This document shows, piece by piece, positions 51,952-60,149 of a stretch of 64,000 nt of DNA. This DNA is from Umezawaea sp036375055. Lineage in GTDB: Bacteria; Actinomycetota; Actinomycetes; Mycobacteriales; Pseudonocardiaceae. The DNA is taken from the NCBI RefSeq assembly GCF_036375055.1, contig NZ_DASUSQ010000004.1:1-64000 (forward strand). The letters run 5' to 3'. Numbering within the stretch: the stretch's first letter is position 1; every line of letters begins with the position of its first letter. The notes under the pieces were generated by a model. The model did not search any database, was not told where the DNA came from, and saw only the letters and a program-made list of their open reading frames with translations. Position numbers and translations under genes: made by a program.

Positions 51952-52859
51952 GCGAACACCACCGCGACGAGCACGGCGTCCTCGGGCAGCACGCCGACGG
52001 CGGCGGTCAGGTCGTCCTGCGCGCCCCGGCGGGTCAGCGCGACCACGGCGTCGCCGCGGCCCCGCTCGTGGCGGCCCCCGAGGTCGGGCACGAGCACCCG
52101 CGCGGGGTGGGCCAGCACGAGCCGGTCGGACAGCTCCTCCGCGCGCGCCACCAGCTCGGGTGTGGCGGCGACGACCCGTGCGGGACGACCGGCCGCCCGG
52201 CACAGCAGGGCGAGGCGCTCGGCGAGCGCCGGGTCGGCCCAGTCGGCCGTCAGCACGGGGTGGCGGGTCCCGGCGGCGGCGAGCGCCCTGCGGACGTCCT
52301 CCTGCCCCCTGGTGGTGCGCAGTCGCCGCACCACGGCCAGCGCGACACCGGCCATCACGCCCGCGGCCAGCGCCAGCCCGATCGACAGCGGGCCGTCGGG
52401 GGCGACCTGGACGACGTCGGGCTTGTCGTCGAGCACCTTCAGCCTGCCGACGGGAGCCAGCAGGTCCGCCTCGACCAGGCTCCTGGCGATGGCGGACGCG
52501 GCGGCACCCGCCTGCTGCGGGGACCTCGCCCGCACCGACAGCCGCGCCAGACCCGAGGCGGGCACCAGCTCGACCGACACGTGCGCCGCGAGTTCGGCCG
52601 GCGGGTACCCGGACACGCCCGCGGCGGCCTGGAGCACGGAGGGGCTGCGGGACAGCTCGACCAGCGCGGGCAGGGCGAGGGAGACGACCTCGCCGTACTG
52701 GGCGGTGGTCCCGCTGTCCGCGGCCACCACCGGTTCGGCCAGCAGGCCGACCCGGCCCTGGTGCTCGGCGGGCCGGAGCACGCCGACCACGAGCACGAGC
52801 GCGCCCACGGCCAGCGCGACGGCGGCGCACTCCGCGGTGCGTCGGGTCAGGAGCCTCAC
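51948..52859 (-). CDS. Wzz-like chain-length determinant, without kinase domain
   Basis: The 303-aa protein has two membrane helices (CAAVALAVGALVLVVGVL near 11-28; LSIGLALAAGVMAGVALAVV near 158-177) flanking a periplasmic loop (SPSVLQAAAGVSGYPPAELAAHVSVE, ARSPQQAGAAASAIARSLVEADLL). That is the Wzz/Wzc co-polymerase topology. The C-terminal cytoplasmic part (RRLRTTRGQEDVRRALAAAGT) resembles a reduced tyrosine-kinase-like domain, but no Walker A is seen. It should control polymer length. The GTG at 52859 overlaps the previous stop. Confidence 0.85.
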   Translation of the reverse strand: MRLLTRRTAECAAVALAVGALVLVVGVLRPAEHQGRVGLLAEPVVAADSGTTAQYGEVVSLALPALVELSRSPSVLQAAAGVSGYPPAELAAHVSVELVPASGLARLSVRARSPQQAGAAASAIARSLVEADLLAPVGRLKVLDDKPDVVQVAPDGPLSIGLALAAGVMAGVALAVVRRLRTTRGQEDVRRALAAAGTRHPVLTADWADPALAERLALLCRAAGRPARVVAATPELVARAEELSDRLVLAHPARVLVPDLGGRHERGRGDAVVALTRRGAQDDLTAAVGVLPEDAVLVAVVFA

Positions 52860-53920
52860 CGCCTGCCCCCGTCCACCATCGTGCGGAGCAGTTCGTCGTA
52901 GGACTTCATCAGCGTGTGCCCGTCGTGTTCGGTCCCGGCCACCGCGACGGCGGCACGGGTGTCGGCGTTGGAGAGCAGGGCGCGCAGGGCGTCCGCGACG
53001 GCCGTCGGCTCGCCGCGCGGCACCACCACGCCGCCGCCGTCGGCGAGCGCCTCGGCGACGCCGTCGACGTCGGTCGCGACCACCGGGACCCCGGCGGCCA
53101 GCGACTCCAGCACCGCGATGGGCATGCCTTCCCAGTCGCTGGTGAGGACGGTGAGGTCGACCGCGGCGAGCAGGTCGGCCACGTCGGAGCGGTTGCCCAG
53201 GAACCGGACCCGGTCGGCGACGCCCAGGTCGCGGGCCCGGCGCTCCAGGTCGGGGCGCAGGCTGCCGTCACCGGCCAGCAGCAGCACCGCGTCCCGGCCC
53301 CCGAGCGCGGCCCACGCGTCGAGCAGCACGTCGTGCCGCTTCTGGGGTTCCATCCGGGCCAGGCACAGCGCGACCGGTACGTCGTCGGACAGGCCGAGCG
53401 CGGAGCGGACCGTGGAGCGGTCGACGCGCGGCGGTGCGGGGAACACCGCGTTGCGGATCACCACGACCTCGTCGAGCCCGGCCGCGCGCAGGCGGTCCGC
53501 GGTCGACGAGGCGACGGCGACGACGGTGTCGGACGTGCGGCGCAGCACCCGGACGGCGCTGCCGTGGTCGGTCGCCGAGACGCCGTGGAACACCGTCATC
53601 AGCGGCGCCCGGCGCAGCGGTGCCATCGCGAGCCTGGCCACGGCGGACGCGCCGACGTTGTGCGCCACCACGACGTCCGGCCGGAACGCGCGGTACGCGG
53701 TCCTGGTCGCCTTGGCGGCGCGGACGACGCCGCCCGCGCGGCGGCGGGCGACGGGCACCTCGAAGTGCGGTACCCGCAGGGCGTCGGCCCGGTGGCCGCC
53801 GCCGCTGGCGACGGCCGACTCCCAGCCGTACCGCTCACCCGCCCCCGCCATGCCCGCGACGAGCGCCTCGGCGCCGCCGGTGCCCATCTCACTGATCACG
53901 TGCAGGACCCGCACTCCCAC
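52856..53920 (-). CDS. GT4-family glycosyltransferase
   Basis: The 354-aa protein has an N-terminal RVLHVISEMGTGGAEALVAGMAGAG, a FRPDVVVAHNVGASAVARLA segment, and a C-terminal donor domain with LCLARMEPQKRHDVLLDAWAAL, VRFLGNRSDVADLLAAVDLTVLTSDWEGMPIAVLESLAAGVPVVATDVDG. The E-x7-E motif is EGMPIAVLE. GTG at 53920 lies inside the end of the O-antigen-ligase-like gene (32-bp overlap); GTG at 53914 is also possible. It is a likely repeat-unit glycosyltransferase. Confidence 0.93.
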   Translation of the reverse strand: MGVRVLHVISEMGTGGAEALVAGMAGAGERYGWESAVASGGGHRADALRVPHFEVPVARRRAGGVVRAAKATRTAYRAFRPDVVVAHNVGASAVARLAMAPLRRAPLMTVFHGVSATDHGSAVRVLRRTSDTVVAVASSTADRLRAAGLDEVVVIRNAVFPAPPRVDRSTVRSALGLSDDVPVALCLARMEPQKRHDVLLDAWAALGGRDAVLLLAGDGSLRPDLERRARDLGVADRVRFLGNRSDVADLLAAVDLTVLTSDWEGMPIAVLESLAAGVPVVATDVDGVAEALADGGGVVVPRGEPTAVADALRALLSNADTRAAVAVAGTEHDGHTLMKSYDELLRTMVDGGRR

Positions 53921-55106
53921 TCCCGGTTCGTAGTTCGGCCGCGCAGGCGACCGCGATCATCAGCCACAGCGGCAGGTAGTACTGCTCGGACAGGAACGTC
54001 GACGCGACGGCGGTCGCCAGCAGGCTCGCCTGGACGGCGATCATCTGCGTGCGGTCCGCGCCGCGGCGCAGCGCTCTCTCGCTCGCCACGACGGCGGTGC
54101 CGATCAGGCAGGCGAAGAGCAGGAAGCCGGGCACGCCGAGTTCGGCCGCGACCTCCAGGTACATGTTGTGCGCCACCGGGGACTGCTCGTCGACCTCGGC
54201 GTTGTGGGAGAAGGCCGGGTACTCCGCGCGGAACCCGCCGGGCCCGACGCCGAAGACCGGGTTGTCGGTGAGGATGCGGGCGGCGGCCTGCCAGCGGAGT
54301 TCGCGGGTGTCCACGTTGGTCGAGGCGATGAAGCTCTTCTCCCGCAACGCCTTGTCCAGCTCCTGCTGGGCCACGGCCGCGCCGCCCAGCGCGAGCACGG
54401 CGAGCACGCCGACCGCGGCGGCCAGCACGCGCGGCGACAGCGCGCGGCGAGCGACGAGCCAGAGCACCGCGGCACCCAGCGCGAGCCCGCCGCCGCGCGA
54501 GAACGTCGCCGCCGCGCCCGCCACCAGCACCGCGCCCGCGAGCAGCGCGAGCGCCGACACCGGCCTGCGGCGGGCCGCCACGATCGGCAGCACCAGCGGC
54601 AGCGCGGCGACCAGCACGTGCGCGAGGTCGTTCGGGTCGTCCAGCGGGCCGCTCGCCCGCGACTCGCCCTCGGCGACGAGGCTGTACAGCGCGCCCGTCC
54701 CCGCGACGGCGGCGCCTGCGACGGCGGACACCAGCAGCGCCCTGACCGGCACCTCGCGGGAGGCGACGTCGACCAGGATCGCGGTGACCAGCAGGAACGG
54801 CAGCCAGCGCTGGGTGTACTCCAGCGCGAACGGCTCGGCCACGTGCACACCGGCCGACACGAGGACGACGACGGCGAACAGCGCCAGCAGCGCGTGCACC
54901 GGGTGCGGCTTCGGCCACTGGCGGTCCCGGACGCGGATCGCGAGCCAGGCCAGCGCGAGCAGCGCGGGCGCCAGCTTCGCGAGCTGGCCGTGCGCGGCGA
55001 GGAGGTAGCCCTCGACCGGCGCCAGCGCCACGGTCGCGCACGCGAAGACGCGCAGGGACCGTTCGGGGATCAGGAGGTCCCGCCGCGCCGCCACCAGTGC
55101 CGTCAC
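53889..55106 (-). CDS. O-antigen ligase/polymerase (Wzy-like) membrane protein
   Basis: The 405-aa protein has ten to twelve membrane helices and the Wzy_C/O-antigen-ligase region: ALLAGAVLVAGAAATFSRGGGLALG, ELRWQAAARILTDNPVFGVGPGGFRAEYP and VAHNMYLEVAAELGVPGFLLFACL. The periplasmic loop before this includes the Arg and His usually needed for activity. It should polymerise lipid-linked repeat units or ligate the polymer. The GTG at 55106 overlaps the deacetylase stop (GTGA). Confidence 0.92.
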   Translation of the reverse strand: MTALVAARRDLLIPERSLRVFACATVALAPVEGYLLAAHGQLAKLAPALLALAWLAIRVRDRQWPKPHPVHALLALFAVVVLVSAGVHVAEPFALEYTQRWLPFLLVTAILVDVASREVPVRALLVSAVAGAAVAGTGALYSLVAEGESRASGPLDDPNDLAHVLVAALPLVLPIVAARRRPVSALALLAGAVLVAGAAATFSRGGGLALGAAVLWLVARRALSPRVLAAAVGVLAVLALGGAAVAQQELDKALREKSFIASTNVDTRELRWQAAARILTDNPVFGVGPGGFRAEYPAFSHNAEVDEQSPVAHNMYLEVAAELGVPGFLLFACLIGTAVVASERALRRGADRTQMIAVQASLLATAVASTFLSEQYYLPLWLMIAVACAAELRTGSGSAGPARDQ

Positions 55107-56068
55107 CCCCGTGACCCCAGACGGCGCGCGTCCCGTTCGCGGTCCAGCCCGGCCCGGCGCGCCCGCGCCACGTGCTCGCCGGTGCCGACGAGGTCGAAGT
55201 GGCGGCGCAGCTCGCCGAGCACCCAGCCGAGCAGGTCGGTCTTGCGGGCGCTGGGCACGGCCATGCCGGGGAAGAACTCCATGCCCGGCGCCTCGGTCGC
55301 GTCCAGCACGTCCGTGGGGTGCAGCAGCAGCGACGGGCCGACCCCGCGCAGCAGGCACAGCCGCAGCGCCGTGCGGAAGTAGGCGCGGGCCAGCGTCGGC
55401 GACGCCTGGTTGAGCTGCTGGAGGTAGGACGCGTGGATCGGGGTGCGCAGCAGCGGCATGGTCGTGACCGGCAGCTCCACCAGCGACGCCGACGTGCCGA
55501 CGCGCCACCGGTAGGCGCCGACGGGGGCGAGGACGCGGGACACGCCGCCGAACAGCTCGTCCGACGCGGCCTCCTCGGACACCGACCGGTTGTGGTACGC
55601 CCTGGCGAGGGGGCCGATCCACGTCGGCCACGTGCTGGCGTCGTAGGAGTAGCCGCGCTCCACCAGCAGTTCCAGCAGCTCCGGGGTGAGGCTGTAGCCC
55701 GGCCCGCGGAAGCCGATCGGCCGGGGCGCGCCCGCCGTGACGATGGCCTCCTCGGTGCGCGCCAGCTCGGTCTCCAGCCGCGCCCTGGAGTACCGGTGCA
55801 GCCACGGCTCGTGGCCCCACGAGTGGTTGGCGACCTCGTGGCCCGCCGCGCTGATGGCGGCGACGGCCTTGGCGCCGTCCTCGCGCTCGACGTCCGCGCC
55901 GACCGCGAACACCGTGGTGGTCAGGCCGTGCTCGCCGAACACCTCCAGCAGCCGGGGCACGGCGGTGGGCAGGAAGCTCGGGTAGCTCGTCCAGTCCCGG
56001 TCGCCGTGGGTCTTGAGGTAGGCCCACAGGTTGTCCAGGTCGAGCGAGACGCTCGCGGTCGGCTTCAC
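55103..56068 (-). CDS. Polysaccharide deacetylase (NodB-like)
   Basis: The 321-aa CE4-like protein has the metal- and base-site pattern SVSLDLDNLWAYLKTHG (Asp10, Asp12 region) and the HxxxH zinc pair EVANHSWGHEPW (His82 and His86). RPIGFRGPGYSLTPELLELL and MPLLRTPIHASYLQQL follow. It has no signal peptide, so it may act on a cytoplasmic lipid-linked or nucleotide-linked N-acetyl sugar, unlike secreted chitin deacetylases. It fits with the GlcNAc/ManNAc precursor enzyme in this locus. The GTG at 56068 overlaps the transporter-like gene stop. Confidence 0.91.
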   Translation of the reverse strand: MKPTASVSLDLDNLWAYLKTHGDRDWTSYPSFLPTAVPRLLEVFGEHGLTTTVFAVGADVEREDGAKAVAAISAAGHEVANHSWGHEPWLHRYSRARLETELARTEEAIVTAGAPRPIGFRGPGYSLTPELLELLVERGYSYDASTWPTWIGPLARAYHNRSVSEEAASDELFGGVSRVLAPVGAYRWRVGTSASLVELPVTTMPLLRTPIHASYLQQLNQASPTLARAYFRTALRLCLLRGVGPSLLLHPTDVLDATEAPGMEFFPGMAVPSARKTDLLGWVLGELRRHFDLVGTGEHVARARRAGLDRERDARRLGSRG

Positions 56069-56898
56069 ACCGCCTCCTTCACCGGGGCGGCGGTCCGCTG
56101 GGGCGCCTTGCCCAGCGCCAGCACGCCGATCACGACCAGTGCCATGCCCACCGCCACCCACCACTCGCGGCCCGGCGCGATCCGGTCGCCCATCACGGCC
56201 ATGCCGACCACCGAGGCGAGCACCAGCGAGGTGGCGTCCATCGTGGCGACCGCGGAGGTGGCCGACCCGCGTTGCAGCGCGCCCGCCAGCAGCGCCTGTC
56301 CGAGGACGGCGGCGAGCACGAGGATCCAGGCCAGCGGCTGCCACGGCAGCGACGCCAGGTCTCCGCCCGCCAGCGCGCGACCGGCCACGGCGACCACCGC
56401 GAACGCGATCCCGGCGGGCACGGCGGCCGACACCAGGGCGTTCGGCCTGCCGGAGCGGACGCCCAGCAGCGCGGTCAGCACCAGCACGCCCACCAGCGCG
56501 GCGACCATCGTCGGCGTGAGGCCCCGGGCGGTGGACGACGTGGCGGCCCCGCCGAGCAGGACCATGCCGACGGCCAGCAGCACCAGCACGCCGATCTCCA
56601 CCGACGTGACCCGCCAGCCGAGGACCAGCACGCCGAACAGGGTCGCGAGGCCGATCGCGGAGGCCGAGCCCGCCTGCACGAGGTAGAGCGGCAGCGAGCC
56701 GCGGGCGAGGAAGGCGAGCACGAACCCGCCGACCTGGGCGGTGAAGCCCGCGAGGTAGAGGCGGTCCGCGGCGAGCCGGGCGATCAGCCCGAGGTCGGCG
56801 CCGGGCCGGTGTTCGGCGCGGCGGGCGGCCGTGCTCTGCGCGACGATGCCACCCGCGTACAGGACCGCGGATGCGACGAGTTCCCAATAGCCGAGCAC
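56065..56898 (-). CDS. EamA/DMT-family membrane protein (first gene of the operon)
   Basis: The 277-aa protein has about nine to ten membrane helices in the drug/metabolite transporter pattern (LYLAGFTAQVGGFVLAFLARG, SLPLYLVQAGSASAIGLATLFGVLVLG, SVEIGVLVLLAVGMVLLGG, TSLVLASVVGMAVMGDRI). Such proteins move small metabolites, and some shorter relatives flip lipid-linked sugars. GAGGAG with 6-nt spacing before the GTG at 56898 decides the start. It leads the eleven-gene operon, so the promoter should lie in 56899-57043. Confidence 0.88.
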   Translation of the reverse strand: MLGYWELVASAVLYAGGIVAQSTAARRAEHRPGADLGLIARLAADRLYLAGFTAQVGGFVLAFLARGSLPLYLVQAGSASAIGLATLFGVLVLGWRVTSVEIGVLVLLAVGMVLLGGAATSSTARGLTPTMVAALVGVLVLTALLGVRSGRPNALVSAAVPAGIAFAVVAVAGRALAGGDLASLPWQPLAWILVLAAVLGQALLAGALQRGSATSAVATMDATSLVLASVVGMAVMGDRIAPGREWWVAVGMALVVIGVLALGKAPQRTAAPVKEAV

Positions 56899-57043
56899 GT
56901 ACGACTCCTCTGAGGCGCCACCTGCTCGACCGGTAGTCGTCGAGCCAACGGGGCGGGAGCGTACGTGCCTCCATCGCCGAACACGGTAGAAGGACTGGAC
57001 TAGCGTTTTTCTTGCCACACAACGTGAAACTGCCCCCACTTGA

Positions 57044-57082
57044 GAGCCACGAACGAGTTAATCGATCACTCGTTCGTGGCTC
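57044..57082 (-). terminator. Perfect 15-bp hairpin terminator after the DoxX gene
   Basis: GAGCCACGAACGAGT and ACTCGTTCGTGGCTC form a perfect 15-bp stem with a 9-nt loop, 19 bp past the stop of the minus-strand DoxX gene. It insulates that gene from the polysaccharide operon. Confidence 0.8.
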
Positions 57083-57100
57083 CCGGGGCTCATTTCCGTC

Positions 57101-57502
57101 CTACCGCGACCGAAGCGCGCGGAGGTCCGCGCGGTGGTGCCACGCGATCAGGCCGCAGAGGACGCCGAGGATGATCGGCGTGATCACGAAGGCCGGGTTG
57201 TCGAGGATGACGACCTGGGTGGAACCGGCCCCGACCATCAGCCCCACCAGGCCGATCGCCGCCGGGGCGACGAGTCCCGGCACCAGCAGTCCGATGCCGC
57301 CCGCGAGTTCGAAGAAGCCGATCAGGTAGCGGAACCACTGCCCCGCACCGATCTCGGTGAAGATCTCGACGGCGTACGCCTCGCCGAAGAACTTCGGACC
57401 GGCCGAGGCGACGACGAACATCAGGGCGACGAGCACCCGCAGCACCACGAAGGTGGTGGACACGGCGCGGCTCCTGGCGGTGGGGAGCGGGGTGGAGGTC
57501 AT
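57101..57502 (-). CDS. DoxX-family membrane protein
   Basis: The 133-aa protein has four membrane helices in the DoxX pattern (TTFVVLRVLVALMFVVASAG, KFFGEAY, WFRYLIGFFELAGGIGLLVPG, AAIGLVGLMVGAGSTQVVIL). Bacterial DoxX proteins are linked to redox stress and thiol handling, but this short form has no assigned reaction. GAGAGGACGGACCACC precedes the ATG at 57502. It is divergent from the sigma factor gene, and a palindrome lies in the shared gap. Confidence 0.88.
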   Translation of the reverse strand: MTSTPLPTARSRAVSTTFVVLRVLVALMFVVASAGPKFFGEAYAVEIFTEIGAGQWFRYLIGFFELAGGIGLLVPGLVAPAAIGLVGLMVGAGSTQVVILDNPAFVITPIILGVLCGLIAWHHRADLRALRSR

Positions 57503-57598
57503 GGTGGTCCGTCCTCTCGGAACTCGGATTGGCTGTTGTGCTGACCGCGACCGTGGCGAAAACTCATCGCATCGACGGCAGTCGGGTCCACGTGCTCG

Positions 57599-57614
57599 GC
57601 TTGACCGGTCAAGC
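57599..57614. promoter_or_regulatory. 16-bp palindrome GCTTGACCGGTCAAGC
   Basis: This perfect palindrome lies in the 136-bp gap between the divergent DoxX and sigma factor genes, 24 bp before the sigma factor GTG. It is a candidate dimeric-repressor operator. No repressor gene adjoins, so the binding protein is unknown. Confidence 0.5.
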
Positions 57615-57638
57615 GGACTTCGGGAGGGGACGGGACTC

Positions 57639-58625
57639 GTGACCACGGCGGACTCCAAGGTCGACCAGGACTTCCTGGAGCTGGCCGAACCGATGCGGCG
57701 CGAGGTGCTCGCCCACTGCTACCGGATGCTCGGCTCGGTGCACGACGCCGAGGACGTGGTCCAGGAGACGTACCTGCGCGCGTGGAAGGCCTACGACCGG
57801 TTCGAGGGCCGCTCGTCGCTGCGCACCTGGCTGTACCGGATCGCCACGCGCACGTGCCTGACCGCGTTGGAGGGGCGCGGGAGGCGACCGCTGCCCACCG
57901 GGCTCGGCGGCCCGAGGACCGGCCCCGACGAGCCGCTGGTCGACCGGCCCGAGGTGCCGTGGCTGGAACCGATCCCGGACGCGGCGCTGACCGCCTCGCC
58001 GACCGACCCGGCGTCGATCGTCACGTCGCGCGAGAGCATCCGGCTGGCGCTGGTGGCCGCTCTCCAGTTCCTGCCGCCCCGGCAGCGGGCCGTGCTGCTG
58101 CTGCGCGACGTGCTGGCGTGGAAGGCCGCCGAGGTGGCCGACCTGCTCGACACCACGACCGCCGCCGTGAACAGCTCGCTGCAACGGGCGCGCGCGCAGC
58201 TCGACGCGGTGTCACCGACCGAGGACGGCGTGGCCGAGCCGACCACCGCCGAGCAGCGCGCGCTGCTGGACCGGTACGTGAGGGCGTTCGAGGACAAGGA
58301 CATCCCGGCGATCGTCGGCCTGTTCACCTCCGACGCCGTGTGGGAGATGCCCCCGTTCACCGGCTGGTACCGGGGTGGCGAGGACATCGCCCGGCTCATC
58401 GACACCCGCTGCCCCGCCGAGGGTCCCGGCGACATGCGGCTGGTGCCGACCAGCGCGAACGGCCAGCCCGCGTTCGGGCTGTACCTGCGCGGCGAGGACG
58501 GCGTGCACCGGCCGTTCAACCTGCCGGTGCTCACCCTGTCGCCGCAGGGCGTCACGCACGTGGCGTGCTTCTTCGACCCGAGGCTGTTCGAGGTGTTCGG
58601 CCTGCCCGCCGTGCTGGAGGACTGA
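57639..58625 (+). CDS. ECF sigma factor with C-terminal SnoaL-like domain
   Basis: The 328-aa protein has sigma region 2 (about 15-85; CYRMLGSVHDAEDVVQETYLRAWKAY) and region 4 (about 140-190; LQFLPPRQRAVLLLRDVLAWKAAEVADLL, AVNSSLQRARAQL). A SnoaL/NTF2-like domain (about 205-320; LLDRYVRAFEDKDIPAIVGLFTSDAVWEMPP) follows. Sigma factors of the ECF41/ECF56-like groups carry such a domain in place of an anti-sigma factor, and it modulates activity. Targets are often a neighbouring enzyme gene; here the divergent DoxX gene is the nearest candidate. GGGAGGGGACGG precedes the GTG at 57639. Confidence 0.92.
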   Translation: MTTADSKVDQDFLELAEPMRREVLAHCYRMLGSVHDAEDVVQETYLRAWKAYDRFEGRSSLRTWLYRIATRTCLTALEGRGRRPLPTGLGGPRTGPDEPLVDRPEVPWLEPIPDAALTASPTDPASIVTSRESIRLALVAALQFLPPRQRAVLLLRDVLAWKAAEVADLLDTTTAAVNSSLQRARAQLDAVSPTEDGVAEPTTAEQRALLDRYVRAFEDKDIPAIVGLFTSDAVWEMPPFTGWYRGGEDIARLIDTRCPAEGPGDMRLVPTSANGQPAFGLYLRGEDGVHRPFNLPVLTLSPQGVTHVACFFDPRLFEVFGLPAVLED

Positions 58626-58634
58626 GGTCCCGGC

Positions 58635-59042
58635 TCAGGTCGCGGCGTCGAGGTACGCCCACCGGCCGTCCTCGCGGACGAAGCGGCTGTTCTCGTGCAG
58701 TTCGGCCGGGCGGCCGTCGTGGACGTAGTGCGCGCGGAACTCCACCGTGCCCTCGCGGTGCAGCAGGCCGCCGCCGGTCGTGCCGAGCACCTCCAGCCCG
58801 GTCCACCGCGTGCCGTCGTCGACGTCCAGCGTCGCGGGCCGGGTGCTCGGGTGCCAGGTCCGCAGCAGGTACTCCGCGTCGCCGACCGCGAAGGCGCTGA
58901 ACCGCGAGCGCATCAGCAGCTCGGCGGTCGCCGGGGACGTGACGTCGAGGTGGGCTCGGGCACAGCAGTCCCCGTAGGACTTGCCGAGCCCGCAGGGGCA
59001 GGGTGAGGTGGTGGTGATCGCGCGTGGGCGTTGTCCGGACAC
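58635..59042 (-). CDS. YchJ-family SEC-C motif protein
   Basis: The 135-aa protein belongs to the UPF0225/YchJ family: a zinc-binding SEC-C-like start (SPCPCGLGKSYGDCCARAH), LLMRSRFSAFAVGDAEYLLRTWHPSTRP, and a C-terminal VEFRAHYVHDGRPAELHENSRFVREDGRWAYLDA. It has an NTF2-like fold with an N-terminal Cys cluster; its function is unknown. It begins near GTG 59042; no good ribosome-binding site is seen, so the exact start is uncertain. It is divergent from the hydroquinone-reductase-like gene, with starts 40 bp apart. Confidence 0.88.
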   Translation of the reverse strand: MSGQRPRAITTTSPCPCGLGKSYGDCCARAHLDVTSPATAELLMRSRFSAFAVGDAEYLLRTWHPSTRPATLDVDDGTRWTGLEVLGTTGGGLLHREGTVEFRAHYVHDGRPAELHENSRFVREDGRWAYLDAAT

Positions 59043-59082
59043 GCGGGTGATTGTGACCGACGCGGGACGAGGGGATGCACTG

Positions 59083-60096
59083 GTGGCCGACGAGGACAGC
59101 GCGGACTTCGAGCGCACGCCGATGAAGTTCGTGGACCGGGTCACCGCGGACGGTGCCGAGGGCTGGCCGGTCGAGGCGGGCCGGTACCGGCTGGTGATCA
59201 ACCGGGCGTGCCCGTGGGCGAACCGGACGGTGATCGTGCGCAGGCTCATGGGGCTGGACGAGGCGATCTCGCTGGCCGTCACCGACCCGATCCAGGAGCA
59301 GATCGACGGTGAGGCGCACTGGGTGTTCACCGCGGAGACCGGCAGTCCCGGCGACGTCGACCCGGTGCTCGGCGTGCACGCGCTGCGCGACTCCTACCTC
59401 AAGCGCGACCCCGGCTACGACGGCGGCGTGAGCGTGCCGGGCCTGGTGGACGTGCCCAGCGGCCACCTGGTCAGCAACGACTACGACCAGCTCACCCTCG
59501 ACTTCGGCGGCGAGTGGACGGCGCTGCACCGCGAGGGCGCCCCGGACCTGTACCCGTCGGCCCTGCGGGACGAGATCGACTCGGTCAACGAGTTCGTCTA
59601 CCGGGACGTGGCCAACGGCGTCTACCGCAGCGGGTTCGCCCCGTCGCAGGCGAGCTACGACCGGGCCGTGCGCGTCCTGTTCGCGGGCCTGGACCGCCTG
59701 GAGGACCGGCTGACCCGCCAGCGCTACCTGCTGGGCGACCACGTCACCGAGGCCGACGTCCGGCTGTTCCCGACGCTGGCGCGGTTCGACGCGGTCTACC
59801 ACGGCCACTTCAAGTGCAACGTGCGCAAGCTGATCGAGTACCCGGCCCTGTGGGCGTACGCGCGCGACCTGTTCCAGACACCGGGGTTCGGCGACACCAT
59901 CCACTTCGACCACATCCGCCGCCACTACTACGGCGTCCACACCGCGATCAACCCGACGCGGATCGTCGCCGCGGGGCCCGACCCGGCCGCCTGGCTCACC
60001 CGGCACCACCGCGACCAGCTCGGCGGCTCCCCGTTCGGCGACGGCACCCCGCCGGAGCCGCCGCCCGTGATCGACCGCGTGCCGATGCCGGTCTGA
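59083..60096 (+). CDS. Glutathionyl-hydroquinone-reductase-like (GST omega/Xi) protein
   Basis: The 337-aa protein is a Xi-class GST homologue. Its N-terminal thioredoxin-like domain has the active cysteine in INRACPWANRTVIVRRLMGL, and the C-terminal helical domain includes NDYDQLTLDFGGEW, NEFVYRDVANGVYRSGFAPSQ, YLLGDHVTEADVRLFPTLARFD and HFKCNVRKLIEYPALWAYARDL. In glutathione-using bacteria it reduces glutathionyl-hydroquinones; actinomycetes use mycothiol, so the thiol partner probably differs. GAGGGG with 8-nt spacing supports the GTG at 59083. Confidence 0.92.
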   Translation: MADEDSADFERTPMKFVDRVTADGAEGWPVEAGRYRLVINRACPWANRTVIVRRLMGLDEAISLAVTDPIQEQIDGEAHWVFTAETGSPGDVDPVLGVHALRDSYLKRDPGYDGGVSVPGLVDVPSGHLVSNDYDQLTLDFGGEWTALHREGAPDLYPSALRDEIDSVNEFVYRDVANGVYRSGFAPSQASYDRAVRVLFAGLDRLEDRLTRQRYLLGDHVTEADVRLFPTLARFDAVYHGHFKCNVRKLIEYPALWAYARDLFQTPGFGDTIHFDHIRRHYYGVHTAINPTRIVAAGPDPAAWLTRHHRDQLGGSPFGDGTPPEPPPVIDRVPMPV

Positions 60097-60113
60097 CCTC
60101 GGGCCGGGCCCTC

Positions 60114-60149
60114 GGAGGACGCGGTGGTGGTCACACCGCCGCGTCCTCC
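60114..60149. terminator. Hairpin between convergent hydroquinone-reductase-like and MerR genes
   Basis: GGAGGACGCGG and CCGCGTCCTCC form a perfect 11-bp stem with a 14-nt loop. It begins 17 bp after one stop codon and overlaps the end of the MerR gene. Confidence 0.6.
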
